Position numbers and translations under genes: made by a program. The notes below the pieces were generated by a model. It saw only the letters and a list, made by a program, of their open reading frames with translations, had not been told where the DNA came from and did no database searches. Source: Vulcanisaeta distributa JCM 11217 (GTDB taxonomy: Archaea; Thermoproteota; Thermoprotei; Thermoproteales; Thermocladiaceae). Taken from it: a stretch of DNA of 56,543 bases. Below, piece by piece: positions 49,277 to 56,543 of this stretch (the first letter of the stretch is position 1; the number at the start of each line of letters is the position of its first letter). The DNA lies in contig NZ_BBBJ01000012.1 in assembly GCF_001316005.1 (NCBI RefSeq), forward strand, positions 1 to 56,543, given 5' to 3'.

Positions 49277-49768
49277 ATGAATAGGAAATATTCACATATC
49301 ATATTCTTGGGAACATTACTAATCTTACTAAGTATTAATGGCTTATTCCATGGCGATCCGAAGGGAATGATTGCGCATGACCCAGTGATGTATATATATG
49401 CACCGGTGATTAAGGCTTCGGGTTATGTTTCATTTAGTGCGGGTAACTATGATGGTGTTCCAGTGGTCATTTATCAAGCGAGTACTCTTTACATGCCCTC
49501 AGGGCAGGTAATAATTGGTATTGGCTCTAGCTATAACATTACAATAAGCATGGGCGGCGCCACTGTACAAAATATCACTGTGTATGCCGCGAATATTACA
49601 GCCACCGTATTGGGAATAACCGTGACAATAACTCCGCAAAACGTTGGGACATTATCAATAATATCTGAGGTTATCTCAGAACTACTGCCGCTCTATAACG
49701 TGGAGATATACGCATACTACGTTAATGCATCATCAATAACTTACTCATCAGTCGAAATTAACGCTTGA
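49277..49768 (+). CDS. Exported protein of unknown function, paralogue of the next gene
   Basis: 163 aa. N-terminal hydrophobic stretch HIIFLGTLLILLSINGLF serves as signal or anchor; the rest is beta-rich with N-x-T/S sites (YNITISMG, QNITVYAANITATV, VNASSITYSS). No charged catalytic motif. It shares the pattern SGQVI, ATVQ, YAxNITxT and YAYYVxxxSITY with the protein at 49887, so the two look like diverged copies. Likely surface or cell-envelope protein. Confidence 0.55.
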   Translation: MNRKYSHIIFLGTLLILLSINGLFHGDPKGMIAHDPVMYIYAPVIKASGYVSFSAGNYDGVPVVIYQASTLYMPSGQVIIGIGSSYNITISMGGATVQNITVYAANITATVLGITVTITPQNVGTLSIISEVISELLPLYNVEIYAYYVNASSITYSSVEINA

Positions 49769-49886
49769 CTTATGTAAAGAAACTAATTAGAAATTGACCC
49801 TTTTACTTAGTTAATTTTTGTCACTACAGATATATGTTATATTTATGGACTAAACTTTAGAGCTAAATCGAGGATAAATACCTAGT

Positions 49887-50510
49887 ATGAATTGGAAACT
49901 AACGGTAATAGGTCTAGGTCTCGTGATAGCCCTACTAATTGCGGCGTCTGTCATGGGCATTGCAATTAACGCAGACATACCAGGCCCCCCCGTCGAGATA
50001 TACCTACCAACGGCCGATATAAGTAACGTTCTAATGTATGGCTGGGTCTACTCAACATCAACGCAGCCAGGTGAGTATGCGCCGGTGATTGCTCAGTCAA
50101 TAGGCACGCTTAGTGCTCCTAATGGTCAGGTCATTAATAAGACAGTCACGGTGTCGTTACCTAATCCACTAATGCCAAGTTGCCCAACAGCCACTGTTCA
50201 AATCACGGCATCGCTAGGCATGAGCTCAGCGGACATGAGTAACGTATTCATGTACGCGGTCAACCTAACATCAACATCAGGTAGCTTAAGCGGCATTAAT
50301 ATAATAGCGGCTGGTCTGCCATACGTCGTTAATCAAACAATTAGTAGTGGTACAATGTATGGCTTAACGACCTACGCATACTACGTAAGCGTCGGTAGCT
50401 TAACCTACACTGGGTTGAACGTTACGGTAACGCCAGCGGTAATAGTCTGCAACACAACCACCGGTACGGTAACTACGTACAATAGTATATCGGGTAATGG
50501 GCTAGGTTAG
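49887..50510 (+). CDS. Exported protein of unknown function, paralogue of the previous gene
   Basis: 207 aa. N-terminal segment WKLTVIGLGLVIALLIAASVMGIAI is a typical signal/anchor. The outer part is T/S/Y/V-rich with few charges: NGQVINKTVTVSLP, ATVQITASLG, MYAVNLTST, YAYYVSVGSLTYTGLNVTV. Same order of motifs as the gene at 49277, in a longer version. Possibly a fibre or S-layer-associated protein; no family recognised. Confidence 0.55.
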   Translation: MNWKLTVIGLGLVIALLIAASVMGIAINADIPGPPVEIYLPTADISNVLMYGWVYSTSTQPGEYAPVIAQSIGTLSAPNGQVINKTVTVSLPNPLMPSCPTATVQITASLGMSSADMSNVFMYAVNLTSTSGSLSGINIIAAGLPYVVNQTISSGTMYGLTTYAYYVSVGSLTYTGLNVTVTPAVIVCNTTTGTVTTYNSISGNGLG

Positions 50511-50635
50511 GGCTGCGGCATTAGCGCTTTATTTATGTCAAAATTATTATTTATTTTTCCTTCACTTCTTTCTAATAACCTATAAAGGTTATATATGGAT
50601 TAACCTTAAAGGATATGCCTTATATTAGTTAATTT

Positions 50636-51418
50636 GTGGATTTCCTCACTAGGTTTGGTCTTGGTCTCGTTAGTATGTGGAGGCGTAAGGTCATAATACT
50701 ACCTATCCTATTTGCCGTGAACCTACTTACCTGGGTTTACTTCTGGATTAGGCCGTCACTAATCGGTTTCGCGTTGATTATCCTTACCATCGCCATTTTC
50801 CTAACCGTGATCTTCATTGGCGTAATACCCGTGGCTATTATGGAGGAGAATAACTATGATCCAGGTGTGGTTAGAAGAATGGGTCTCGGTACACTCATAT
50901 CATTAATAATCGTGTATGCGGTGTTCATATATGTCAGTTCAATACTCCTTGCCTTAATCAAGCCACCTTCATACCTCTTTGTAATGATGGCACTACTCTT
51001 CGCGCTACCCCCCCTAACACCTATCGTAGTATTAGCCGTATTAATACCACCACTCATTGGCTACTTCATTAGGGATAAATGGCGCTCGCTCAGGGGTAGG
51101 ATACCCTTTTGGGGAGTTTACCTGGGCTTACTATCGGCCGTAATACTCCTCCTAATGCCAATAATGTACTTCAGGGTATTATTTGTGAGTACGTCATTGG
51201 TAAATGCCTTCATACTTGGTGGAATAACCCTAATACTCTCGCTTGTGCCCCCCCTTCTCTATCCAAGGCCTGAGGCTTGCAGGGTATTGGGCTTGGTAAT
51301 GGTCTTCCTAGGCATACTAATGTGGATACTCGCCGCCGGAGGCCTAACCTGGGGGGGCTCAGTCCTCGCGATAGTAAGTGGTGGGTATCTCTATGATTGG
51401 AGACCGCGGAGTAAATAG
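50636..51418 (+). CDS. Multi-pass membrane protein of unknown function
   Basis: 260 aa, GTG start, about seven hydrophobic segments (for example KVIILPILFAVNLLTWVYFW, FALIILTIAIFLTVIFIGVI, IPFWGVYLGLLSAVILLLM, LVMVFLGILMWILAAGG). Loops are short and basic on one side (MWRRK, RDKWRSLRGR). No transporter signature seen. In the same direction as exported proteins on both sides, probably a cell-envelope cluster. Confidence 0.55.
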   Translation: MDFLTRFGLGLVSMWRRKVIILPILFAVNLLTWVYFWIRPSLIGFALIILTIAIFLTVIFIGVIPVAIMEENNYDPGVVRRMGLGTLISLIIVYAVFIYVSSILLALIKPPSYLFVMMALLFALPPLTPIVVLAVLIPPLIGYFIRDKWRSLRGRIPFWGVYLGLLSAVILLLMPIMYFRVLFVSTSLVNAFILGGITLILSLVPPLLYPRPEACRVLGLVMVFLGILMWILAAGGLTWGGSVLAIVSGGYLYDWRPRSK

Positions 51419-51497
51419 ATTAAATATAATCCATGTATTTATGTATATGAGTAAGTATTGTCAATGCTTAAATAATAATGAGTAAATTGTCAATATA

Positions 51498-52854
51498 ATG
51501 CTAATTAATAAGTATGGTTTACAGTTCACTATAATAATTATTGTAGCGATTACCCTATCCCTAATATTACTTGGGCTTTTTATCTATGGCGCATACCAAG
51601 GCAGTGCTTTGGTCTTCACAATACCGCAATGCCAAACCCTGCCGGCGTCCCAATTAAGTACTAAGACGCCCATTAAGCACGTAATTATCATACTCCTGGA
51701 GAACCACAGCTTTGATAACTTCTTTGGCGTATACCCAACCAACGGCACACTTAATAGTCCATTAATTGACCAATTAACAACACCTAACAACCTACTTACT
51801 CTAGGTGAAATACCTAGTTATTTACGGCCCGTACCAATAGGCACTTACTACACGAAAGACCCTAATGAGGGATACATACCGTATCATGCTGATTGGAATT
51901 ATGGGAAAATGAATGGGTGGTTATGGGGGGGCTCAGGCCCTCCATCACTTTACTACTACACCGTAGATCAGGTAGCGCCACTTTGGGATTTGGCTGAGGA
52001 GTATGGGCTTGCTGATAATTACTTCACGCCATACCTCTCAGAGAGCGCGCCTAACCACCTCTTTCTATACGCGGCCTATGCACCGGTCATTGATGATTAT
52101 GGTCCACCACCCTACATACCGGTCCAGGAGAGTATATTCGCAGAGTTATGTCAATACCACGTGAGTTGGGGGTTATTACGTGGATCCTAGGGAACCTCAA
52201 AGCCTACTTGACATTAAGTACTTCTACGGCATTAATAAGTACTCATCACACATACAGACTTGGAGCGATTTCATAAGCGAGGTTATGAATGGTTCATTAC
52301 CCGCAGTTTCCTGGGTGTTGCCAAACCCGATAAATGACATGGGTCCACCGAATAATATATTATATGGCGAGGCTTGGCTTCTTTACATAATAAATACGGT
52401 TGAGGAAAGCCCAATATGGAATTCAACGGTGATCTTTATAACGTGGGATGAGTTTGGAGGCTATTACGACCACGTACCACCACCAATTATAAATGGTGAA
52501 CCACTGGGTGTTAGAGTTCCATTAATAGTAATATCGCCCTATGCCAAGGAGGATTATGTATCGCATACTCTGTTAACCCACGCATCATTAATAGCATTTA
52601 TTGATTATAACTGGGGGGGATTGCCTGCCCTAAATGAGTATGTGCTAAATAGTGACATACCTCTCGATTTCTTCTACTTCAACATGAGTAGGAGACCGAT
52701 AATATTTAATGAGTCGCAGGGCTTTCCGTTGATAAGCAACGTATACTCAATACCTAATACATCCAATTACAGAGACCTGTCAAGCCTATTCCCATTAAAG
52801 CCGCAGATACCACTTAATGAGCTTCCATACTCAAGGTATGCTTCAGCAACATAA
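51498..52854 (+). CDS. Exported phosphoesterase (phospholipase C/acid phosphatase family), frame broken once
   Basis: N-terminal anchor FTIIIIVAITLSLILLGLFI, then the PF04185 phosphoesterase core: KHVIIILLENHSFDNFFGVYP (metal loop), DNYFTPYLSESAPNHLFLYAA, WVLPNPINDMGPP, and FITWDEFGGYYDHVPPP with the family's DEFGG-x-YDHV motif, followed by VRVPLIVISPYAK. The break is at G5 52168-52172 (four expected; restored VSWGYYVDPREPQSL). About 452 aa. Such enzymes hydrolyse phosphoesters outside the cell; this one is probably involved in phosphate scavenging or phospholipid turnover. Next gene follows 5 nt downstream. Confidence 0.85.
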
Positions 52855-52859
52855 CGCTT

Positions 52860-53594
52860 ATGGAACTTGGCTCGCAGGTATACGTGAGTAGGGACTTCAT
52901 GTACACGCCCGTAATTTACACGCCATTATTCCTATGGTTAGTCATAGCCCTAATAATAGATTTAATGTCAATATCATTACTACCCATAAGTAAGGGAATT
53001 CCTAAGTCATTACCCATGATTACGTTAAGCATAGTTGGTGGCTCTGTGGTCACCGCGTCGATTATTGGATTGATAACCCTGACAACAGGCTTTCTCAATT
53101 ACCTGGGGAATACTGGGGAGGCGCCACCATTACTCATGGGTTACCTAATCGGTCTAATACTATTCTCAATAATTGGTTCAGTAATTATGCGGATCAGGCA
53201 TGGTTCTTACGCATTAATTACTCTTTCAATAATAATTCCAATACTCCTATACGTACTTATTTACGTACAGGCAATTCAATCATTCTTAATGAGTGATGAG
53301 CCATTGCTATTTTACGGCTTACTATCCACAGCACCAATAATGCTGATCACGTTATTAATAGTCAGGCCATATATGGATGGCAATACGTGGATTAAGGGCT
53401 TCGGCTATGCAATTTCACTGGCTCTGCTTTCTTACGTAATAATACTCATTATTGCCTTCATGTACATAAGGCTTTATCAACCTGGGTTATCAACATTATT
53501 ACTGCCAACGGAATTCATAGGACTCATATTGGTTACTTCCTGGTTTTTAATGGTAATGAGGGGCCTCAGGCTGGGTGTTGGTCATGAGTTATGA
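52860..53594 (+). CDS. Multi-pass membrane protein of unknown function
   Basis: 244 aa with about seven hydrophobic segments (LFLWLVIALIIDLMSISLL, LLMGYLIGLILFSIIGSVIM, YALITLSIIIPILLYVLIYV and others). Loops carry few motifs. It starts 5 nt after the phosphoesterase stop, so it is likely translated with it. The last residues overlap the glpA start by 11 nt. No family recognised. Confidence 0.6.
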   Translation: MELGSQVYVSRDFMYTPVIYTPLFLWLVIALIIDLMSISLLPISKGIPKSLPMITLSIVGGSVVTASIIGLITLTTGFLNYLGNTGEAPPLLMGYLIGLILFSIIGSVIMRIRHGSYALITLSIIIPILLYVLIYVQAIQSFLMSDEPLLFYGLLSTAPIMLITLLIVRPYMDGNTWIKGFGYAISLALLSYVIILIIAFMYIRLYQPGLSTLLLPTEFIGLILVTSWFLMVMRGLRLGVGHEL

Positions 53595-54987
53595 CGTTGT
53601 TATAATAGGTTCTGGGGGGGTTGTTGGCTTGTTCATCGCGTATGAGCTTGCCCACTATAGAGTTAGGGTTCTGGTTATCGATAAGGAGGTTGAGCCGGGC
53701 TTTGGTGTTTCAAAGGGCCATGCAGGTGTTATTCATGTTGTTCAACCACCATTTAATTCATTAAGGAGTAAATTAGCCGTTGAGGGTAATAGGCTGTATG
53801 ATGGCATTGCAAGGAGGCTCCATGTCAGGATTAGGAGATTGAATGCGCTATTAGTGGCTAAGAACCCGGCTCAATTAATTGCGCTACCCGCCGTGTGGTT
53901 GATCTTAAATCACGTGTATGGTAAACGGGGCTTTAGGATTAGGATTCTCGGTCCGCGGAGCTTGCGCAGGGTTGAACCAAACGTTAGCGGCTTAGGCGCA
54001 ATTGAGGTTGAGGGCTATGGGATTATAAATTCCTTTGAGTTAATATCACAATTATACAACTTCTGCAGGTTAAACGGTATTGACTTCGCCCTAAACACCG
54101 AGGTTAAAGATGCTAAGATACTGGGCGATGAGGTCGCCCTAATTACGAGCAGGGGGGGTGAGTACAGGGCTAAGTACGTGGTTAATGCCGCAGGGCTTTA
54201 CTCGGCGGATATTGCGAGACTATTTGGCGATGAGTATAAGCTTGAATTTGGTAAGGGCGCCATGCTCGTGTTCTGGGGGGGAGAGCAGGTAAGGAATATT
54301 GTAGCACCGCTGCAGCTAATACCGAATCCAAAGACTAAGGGTGGTGCCATCATACCCACGGTGTTCGGTACAACGATATGGGGGGGACCAAGCCTATCAA
54401 TGAGCGATAGAGGTGATAGGTCGGTCAATGAAGATGACATTGATGTACTGAATGAGAAGTTCAGTGGGTTATTGAGGAATAGGAATTTCACGCCAATAAA
54501 GGCCTACGCAGGCGTTAGACCAATACCTGAGGGTGATGACTTCGTAATAACGTACAGTAGGTCAAGCAAACATGTAATTCATTTAATAGGTATTGAATCA
54601 CCTGGACTAACATCGGCGCCAGCAATAGCCAGGAGGGTCGTGGAGATGCTTAGGGAGGCAGGCGTAGTGCTCACGCCCAAGGATGATGTTAAGGAGGTAG
54701 ACCCAATGATTATGACGAGGGACATTATTGAGGGTGGTGGGTCAATTAATGATGATCAGGGCGAGGTAATATGCCCATGCATGGGGGTTACCAGGGCTGA
54801 TATTCGTGAGGCAATTAAGCGTGGCGCAACGACTCTCGATGGTGTGGTCTTTAGGACTGGACTTGGCATGGGTATCTGCCAGGGAATGTGCCTCGGCAAG
54901 GCAATTAAGGTTATCTCTGAGGAACTTGGTATCGACCCAAGGAAGTTAACCAAGTTAGGTGATGATTCATGGTTGGTTACACGATAA
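53584..54987 (+). CDS. glpA: FAD-dependent glycerol-3-phosphate dehydrogenase with C-terminal [2Fe-2S] BFD domain
   Basis: DAO-fold dehydrogenase: SYDVVIIGSGVVGLFIAYELA (here with an extra glycine inside GxGxxG), VSKGHAGVIHV, YVVNAAGLYSADIARLFG, and PIKAYAGVRPIPEGDDF. The C-terminal 75 residues contain CPCMGVTRADIREAIKRG and CQGMCLG, the BFD-type four-cysteine iron-sulfur domain as in anaerobic GlpA. 467 aa. The set GlpA-like dehydrogenase, FAD/NAD oxidoreductase and FGGY kinase matches bacterial/archaeal glycerol catabolic operons such as those in Thermotogales and Clostridia; that comparison is from memory. ATG 53584 chosen; a GTG at 53575 is also in frame. Confidence 0.85.
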   Translation: MSYDVVIIGSGGVVGLFIAYELAHYRVRVLVIDKEVEPGFGVSKGHAGVIHVVQPPFNSLRSKLAVEGNRLYDGIARRLHVRIRRLNALLVAKNPAQLIALPAVWLILNHVYGKRGFRIRILGPRSLRRVEPNVSGLGAIEVEGYGIINSFELISQLYNFCRLNGIDFALNTEVKDAKILGDEVALITSRGGEYRAKYVVNAAGLYSADIARLFGDEYKLEFGKGAMLVFWGGEQVRNIVAPLQLIPNPKTKGGAIIPTVFGTTIWGGPSLSMSDRGDRSVNEDDIDVLNEKFSGLLRNRNFTPIKAYAGVRPIPEGDDFVITYSRSSKHVIHLIGIESPGLTSAPAIARRVVEMLREAGVVLTPKDDVKEVDPMIMTRDIIEGGGSINDDQGEVICPCMGVTRADIREAIKRGATTLDGVVFRTGLGMGICQGMCLGKAIKVISEELGIDPRKLTKLGDDSWLVTR

Positions 54988-55892
54988 TTGGTGCCGGGTT
55001 AGCCGGTTTATCACTGGCGCTTGAGCTGCGTAGGTTGGGGGGGGTTGAAGCTGAGGTCATTGAGTATAGGGACTACGTTGGTGGTATTCACTCAATAATG
55101 CCTGAAACTAAAGGTTTCATTAATGAAGCATTGAAGGAGGTCAGTACTCGGTTAATTACGACAGCCGTTAGGATTAATGATGCAATATACGCAATTTGGA
55201 GAGGAGGTTATAGGAGGCTTACTAGTAATGTCATTGTGGCTACGGGGGGGTTCAGGGTAATGACATTGCCCGAGTTGGGCATCTATGGTGAGAGACCTGC
55301 GGGGATTTACCCACATCATGCAGTATTAGATATGCTGCATTACGACTTACTACCTGGTAAAGATGTGGTGGTATACGGTGATAATCAATACGCATTATCG
55401 TTGGCTAGGGAATTAATGAGGCGTGGCGTTACCGTCCGCGTAATATCACCGACGAAGCTTGATACTAGGGATATGGATGGAGGTATTGATATCATTGTCG
55501 GTAGGGTAAGGTATGTTAAGGGCATGGGGGGGAGGGTTGAGAAAATCCTAGTAAATAGTGAGTGGGTAGCCGCAGATACCCTGGTGATATCTATGTTTAA
55601 ACCATTTAATCCATTTCCTGAGTTCAGGGCTGTTGGTCAAGCGGTCATTGAGACGTACGACCCAGGCATTGTCATCGAAAGTGGTAAGATAATGGCTGGG
55701 GAATTGGTAAATAGGTCCGGCGAGTTCATGGTCATAGATAGTGACCTGCCGATTTACCCAGGTAATAGGGTTAGTAGGGATGTGCGTAGAGTGATAATTC
55801 CCTGTAGGGATGTAGAGTCATGGTTAATGGTAGGGAGTACATCATTAGTAATGATGCTGCAGTTATTGAATTACCGGACACCGATAAGGTAA
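54969..55892 (+). CDS. FAD/NAD(P)-binding oxidoreductase, glycerol-3-phosphate system partner
   Basis: YTIIGAGLAGLSLALELRRLG (FAD loop), VIEYRDYVGGIHSI, VIVATGGFRVM (ATG motif), and a second nucleotide-binding strand KDVVVYGDNQYALSLARELMRRG with D replacing the usual GxG first glycine context. 307 aa. Pyridine-nucleotide-disulfide oxidoreductase fold; the redox CxxC pair is not present, so it probably passes electrons through FAD only. Overlaps glpA by 19 nt, so it is translationally coupled to it, and precedes the FGGY kinase by 19 nt. Confidence 0.8.
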   Translation: MVGYTIIGAGLAGLSLALELRRLGGVEAEVIEYRDYVGGIHSIMPETKGFINEALKEVSTRLITTAVRINDAIYAIWRGGYRRLTSNVIVATGGFRVMTLPELGIYGERPAGIYPHHAVLDMLHYDLLPGKDVVVYGDNQYALSLARELMRRGVTVRVISPTKLDTRDMDGGIDIIVGRVRYVKGMGGRVEKILVNSEWVAADTLVISMFKPFNPFPEFRAVGQAVIETYDPGIVIESGKIMAGELVNRSGEFMVIDSDLPIYPGNRVSRDVRRVIIPCRDVESWLMVGSTSLVMMLQLLNYRTPIR

Positions 55893-55911
55893 TTATTAGG
55901 AGGGTGGTTTC

Positions 55912-56543
55912 ATGAGTCTTGGGGTAATTGATGTTGGTACTACGAATGTCAAGCTCATAATATATGATGAGGAACTTAACCAGAGATATTCGGAAACCGT
56001 AAATGTACCGATGACATTCCCTGGCAATTACCGTGTTGAGCAAGACGCAAACGCGCTCAGATCCGCCTTCAATCACTTAATTAGCACGGCTAGGGATAAG
56101 GGCGTTAAGTACCTCGGCATCTCAACCTATAGAGCGTCAATACTTGCATGGGATAGGTCCGGTAATCCCCTAGTAAATATAATCACGTGGTTGGACAGGA
56201 GGGGGGCTTGGAAATCGTTAATAAGTTCCCATACTCAATCATGAGGCGTTTACCACTGCTGAGCAATGTCTTAATACCGACATCGCCCGTAGTGCAAATA
56301 CTCTGGTTGTTAAGGAATAGGCGGGACTTAATTGAGCGTGTAAGGAGGGGTGAGGCATTTATTGGTACGTTAAGTTCATACCTAGCATACCTCATTGGTA
56401 ATAAATATGTTAATGACGCCAGTAATGAGGCGTTGACTGGATTGTGGCATCCAGGTAATTTAAGGAGGATTGATATGGTGTATGAATTATTGGGAATACC
56501 TAGGGAGGTTGGGCCTGATGTTGTTGATAATGTTCACGAGTTC
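55912..56543 (+). CDS. FGGY carbohydrate kinase, probably glycerol kinase, frame broken once, 3' end cut by window
   Basis: N-terminal ATPase signature SLGVIDVGTTNVKLIIYDEEL, with FPGNYRVEQDAN and GISTYRASILAWDRSGNPLVNIITWLDRR (the family's xQR...D.....WqD block: here STYRAS and TWLDRR). The break is at G6 56201-56206 (four expected; restored DRRGLEIVNKFPYSIM). Open to the last base. Phosphorylates glycerol or another polyol; glycerol is favoured by the preceding glpA-like dehydrogenase. The partial length prevents checking the C-terminal FGGY signature. Confidence 0.8.

Noticed and set aside
1..56543. Programmed ribosomal frameshifting or RNA polymerase slippage at G7 tracts as a genome-wide expression system
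   Set aside because: About as many breaks lie in short runs of other bases where no slippery tract exists, in-frame expansions hit invariant motifs, and there is no consistent shift direction or downstream stimulatory structure. An uncorrected consensus explains all classes more simply. Kept open only as an item to test with reads.
1..56543. Phase variation by G-tract length
   Set aside because: Phase-variable tracts normally affect a few surface or restriction genes; here housekeeping biosynthetic genes are hit throughout, several times each.
1..56543. CRISPR array or insertion sequence
   Set aside because: No regularly spaced direct repeats and no transposase-like protein were found in any frame.

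Overview
The window reads as a chromosomal segment of a thermophilic crenarchaeon, most likely a Thermoproteales member near Vulcanisaeta or Caldivirga. The support is as follows: many genes are apparently leaderless, with an A/T-rich TATA-like box 25-28 nt before the start codon; arginine is mostly AGG/AGA; several family types are archaeal (GHMP shikimate kinase, TrpB2-type tryptophan synthase beta, THEP1 NTPase, AbrB-PhoU, thiolase/DUF35 pairs, a fused crotonyl-CoA hydratase/3-hydroxybutyryl-CoA dehydrogenase, a PaREP1-like protein). The genus is inference. I saw no rRNA, tRNA, CRISPR array, insertion sequence or replication origin.

Layout. (1) 1-16.0 kb is an aromatic amino-acid supercluster: aroB (cut by the window edge), aroE, aroD (minus), aroK, a transketolase with N and C halves in one gene, aroA, an orphan 2-oxoacid:ferredoxin oxidoreductase gamma-like gene, trpC (minus), trpA-B-D-F-E-G, and ppsA. 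Transketolase and PEP synthase concern the two DAHP precursors (erythrose-4-P and PEP), so precursor supply appears to sit beside the shikimate and tryptophan branches. DAHP synthase and chorismate synthase are not in the window. (2) 16.1-19.6 kb: LysE-type exporter, tandem MaoC hotdog protein, AbrB-type regulator, dihydroorotase. (3) 19.7-24.7 kb: an Fe-S assembly locus, sufC divergent from two tandem sufB paralogues and sufD. (4) 24.7-33.3 kb: mixed genes (methyltransferase, AbrB-PhoU, THEP1, STAND-like ATPase, metallophosphoesterase, inositol-phosphatase family, small zinc proteins, an exported protein, PaREP1-like). (5) 33.3-49.2 kb: a methyltransferase followed by an acyl-CoA island with acyl-CoA synthetase, MBL hydrolase, amidohydrolase, enoyl-CoA hydratase, DUF35/thiolase pair, HBD/crotonase fusion, two SCP2-type proteins, 2-hydroxyacid dehydrogenase, ThDP enzyme, zinc alcohol dehydrogenase, acyl-CoA dehydrogenase and acetoacetate-decarboxylase-like protein. 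Together these could activate and beta-oxidise acyl chains or run acetoacetyl-CoA/crotonyl-CoA chemistry. (6) 49.3-53.6 kb: exported and membrane proteins and a large phosphoesterase. (7) 53.6 kb to the end: a glycerol-3-phosphate module (GlpA-like dehydrogenase, FAD/NAD oxidoreductase, FGGY kinase cut by the edge).

The dominant unusual signal is at the nucleotide level. G/C runs of five to eight bases occur in most genes. They either break the frame (+1 or +2) or insert one extra glycine/proline inside highly conserved motifs (+3). A second class of single-base losses occurs in short homopolymers. About thirty genes, including essential ones, are broken this way, yet every downstream frame keeps perfect family motifs. 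I regard this as most probably a sequencing/consensus artefact and annotate each broken locus as one intact ancestral gene. A genuine hypervariable G-tract biology is the less likely alternative and can be tested easily.
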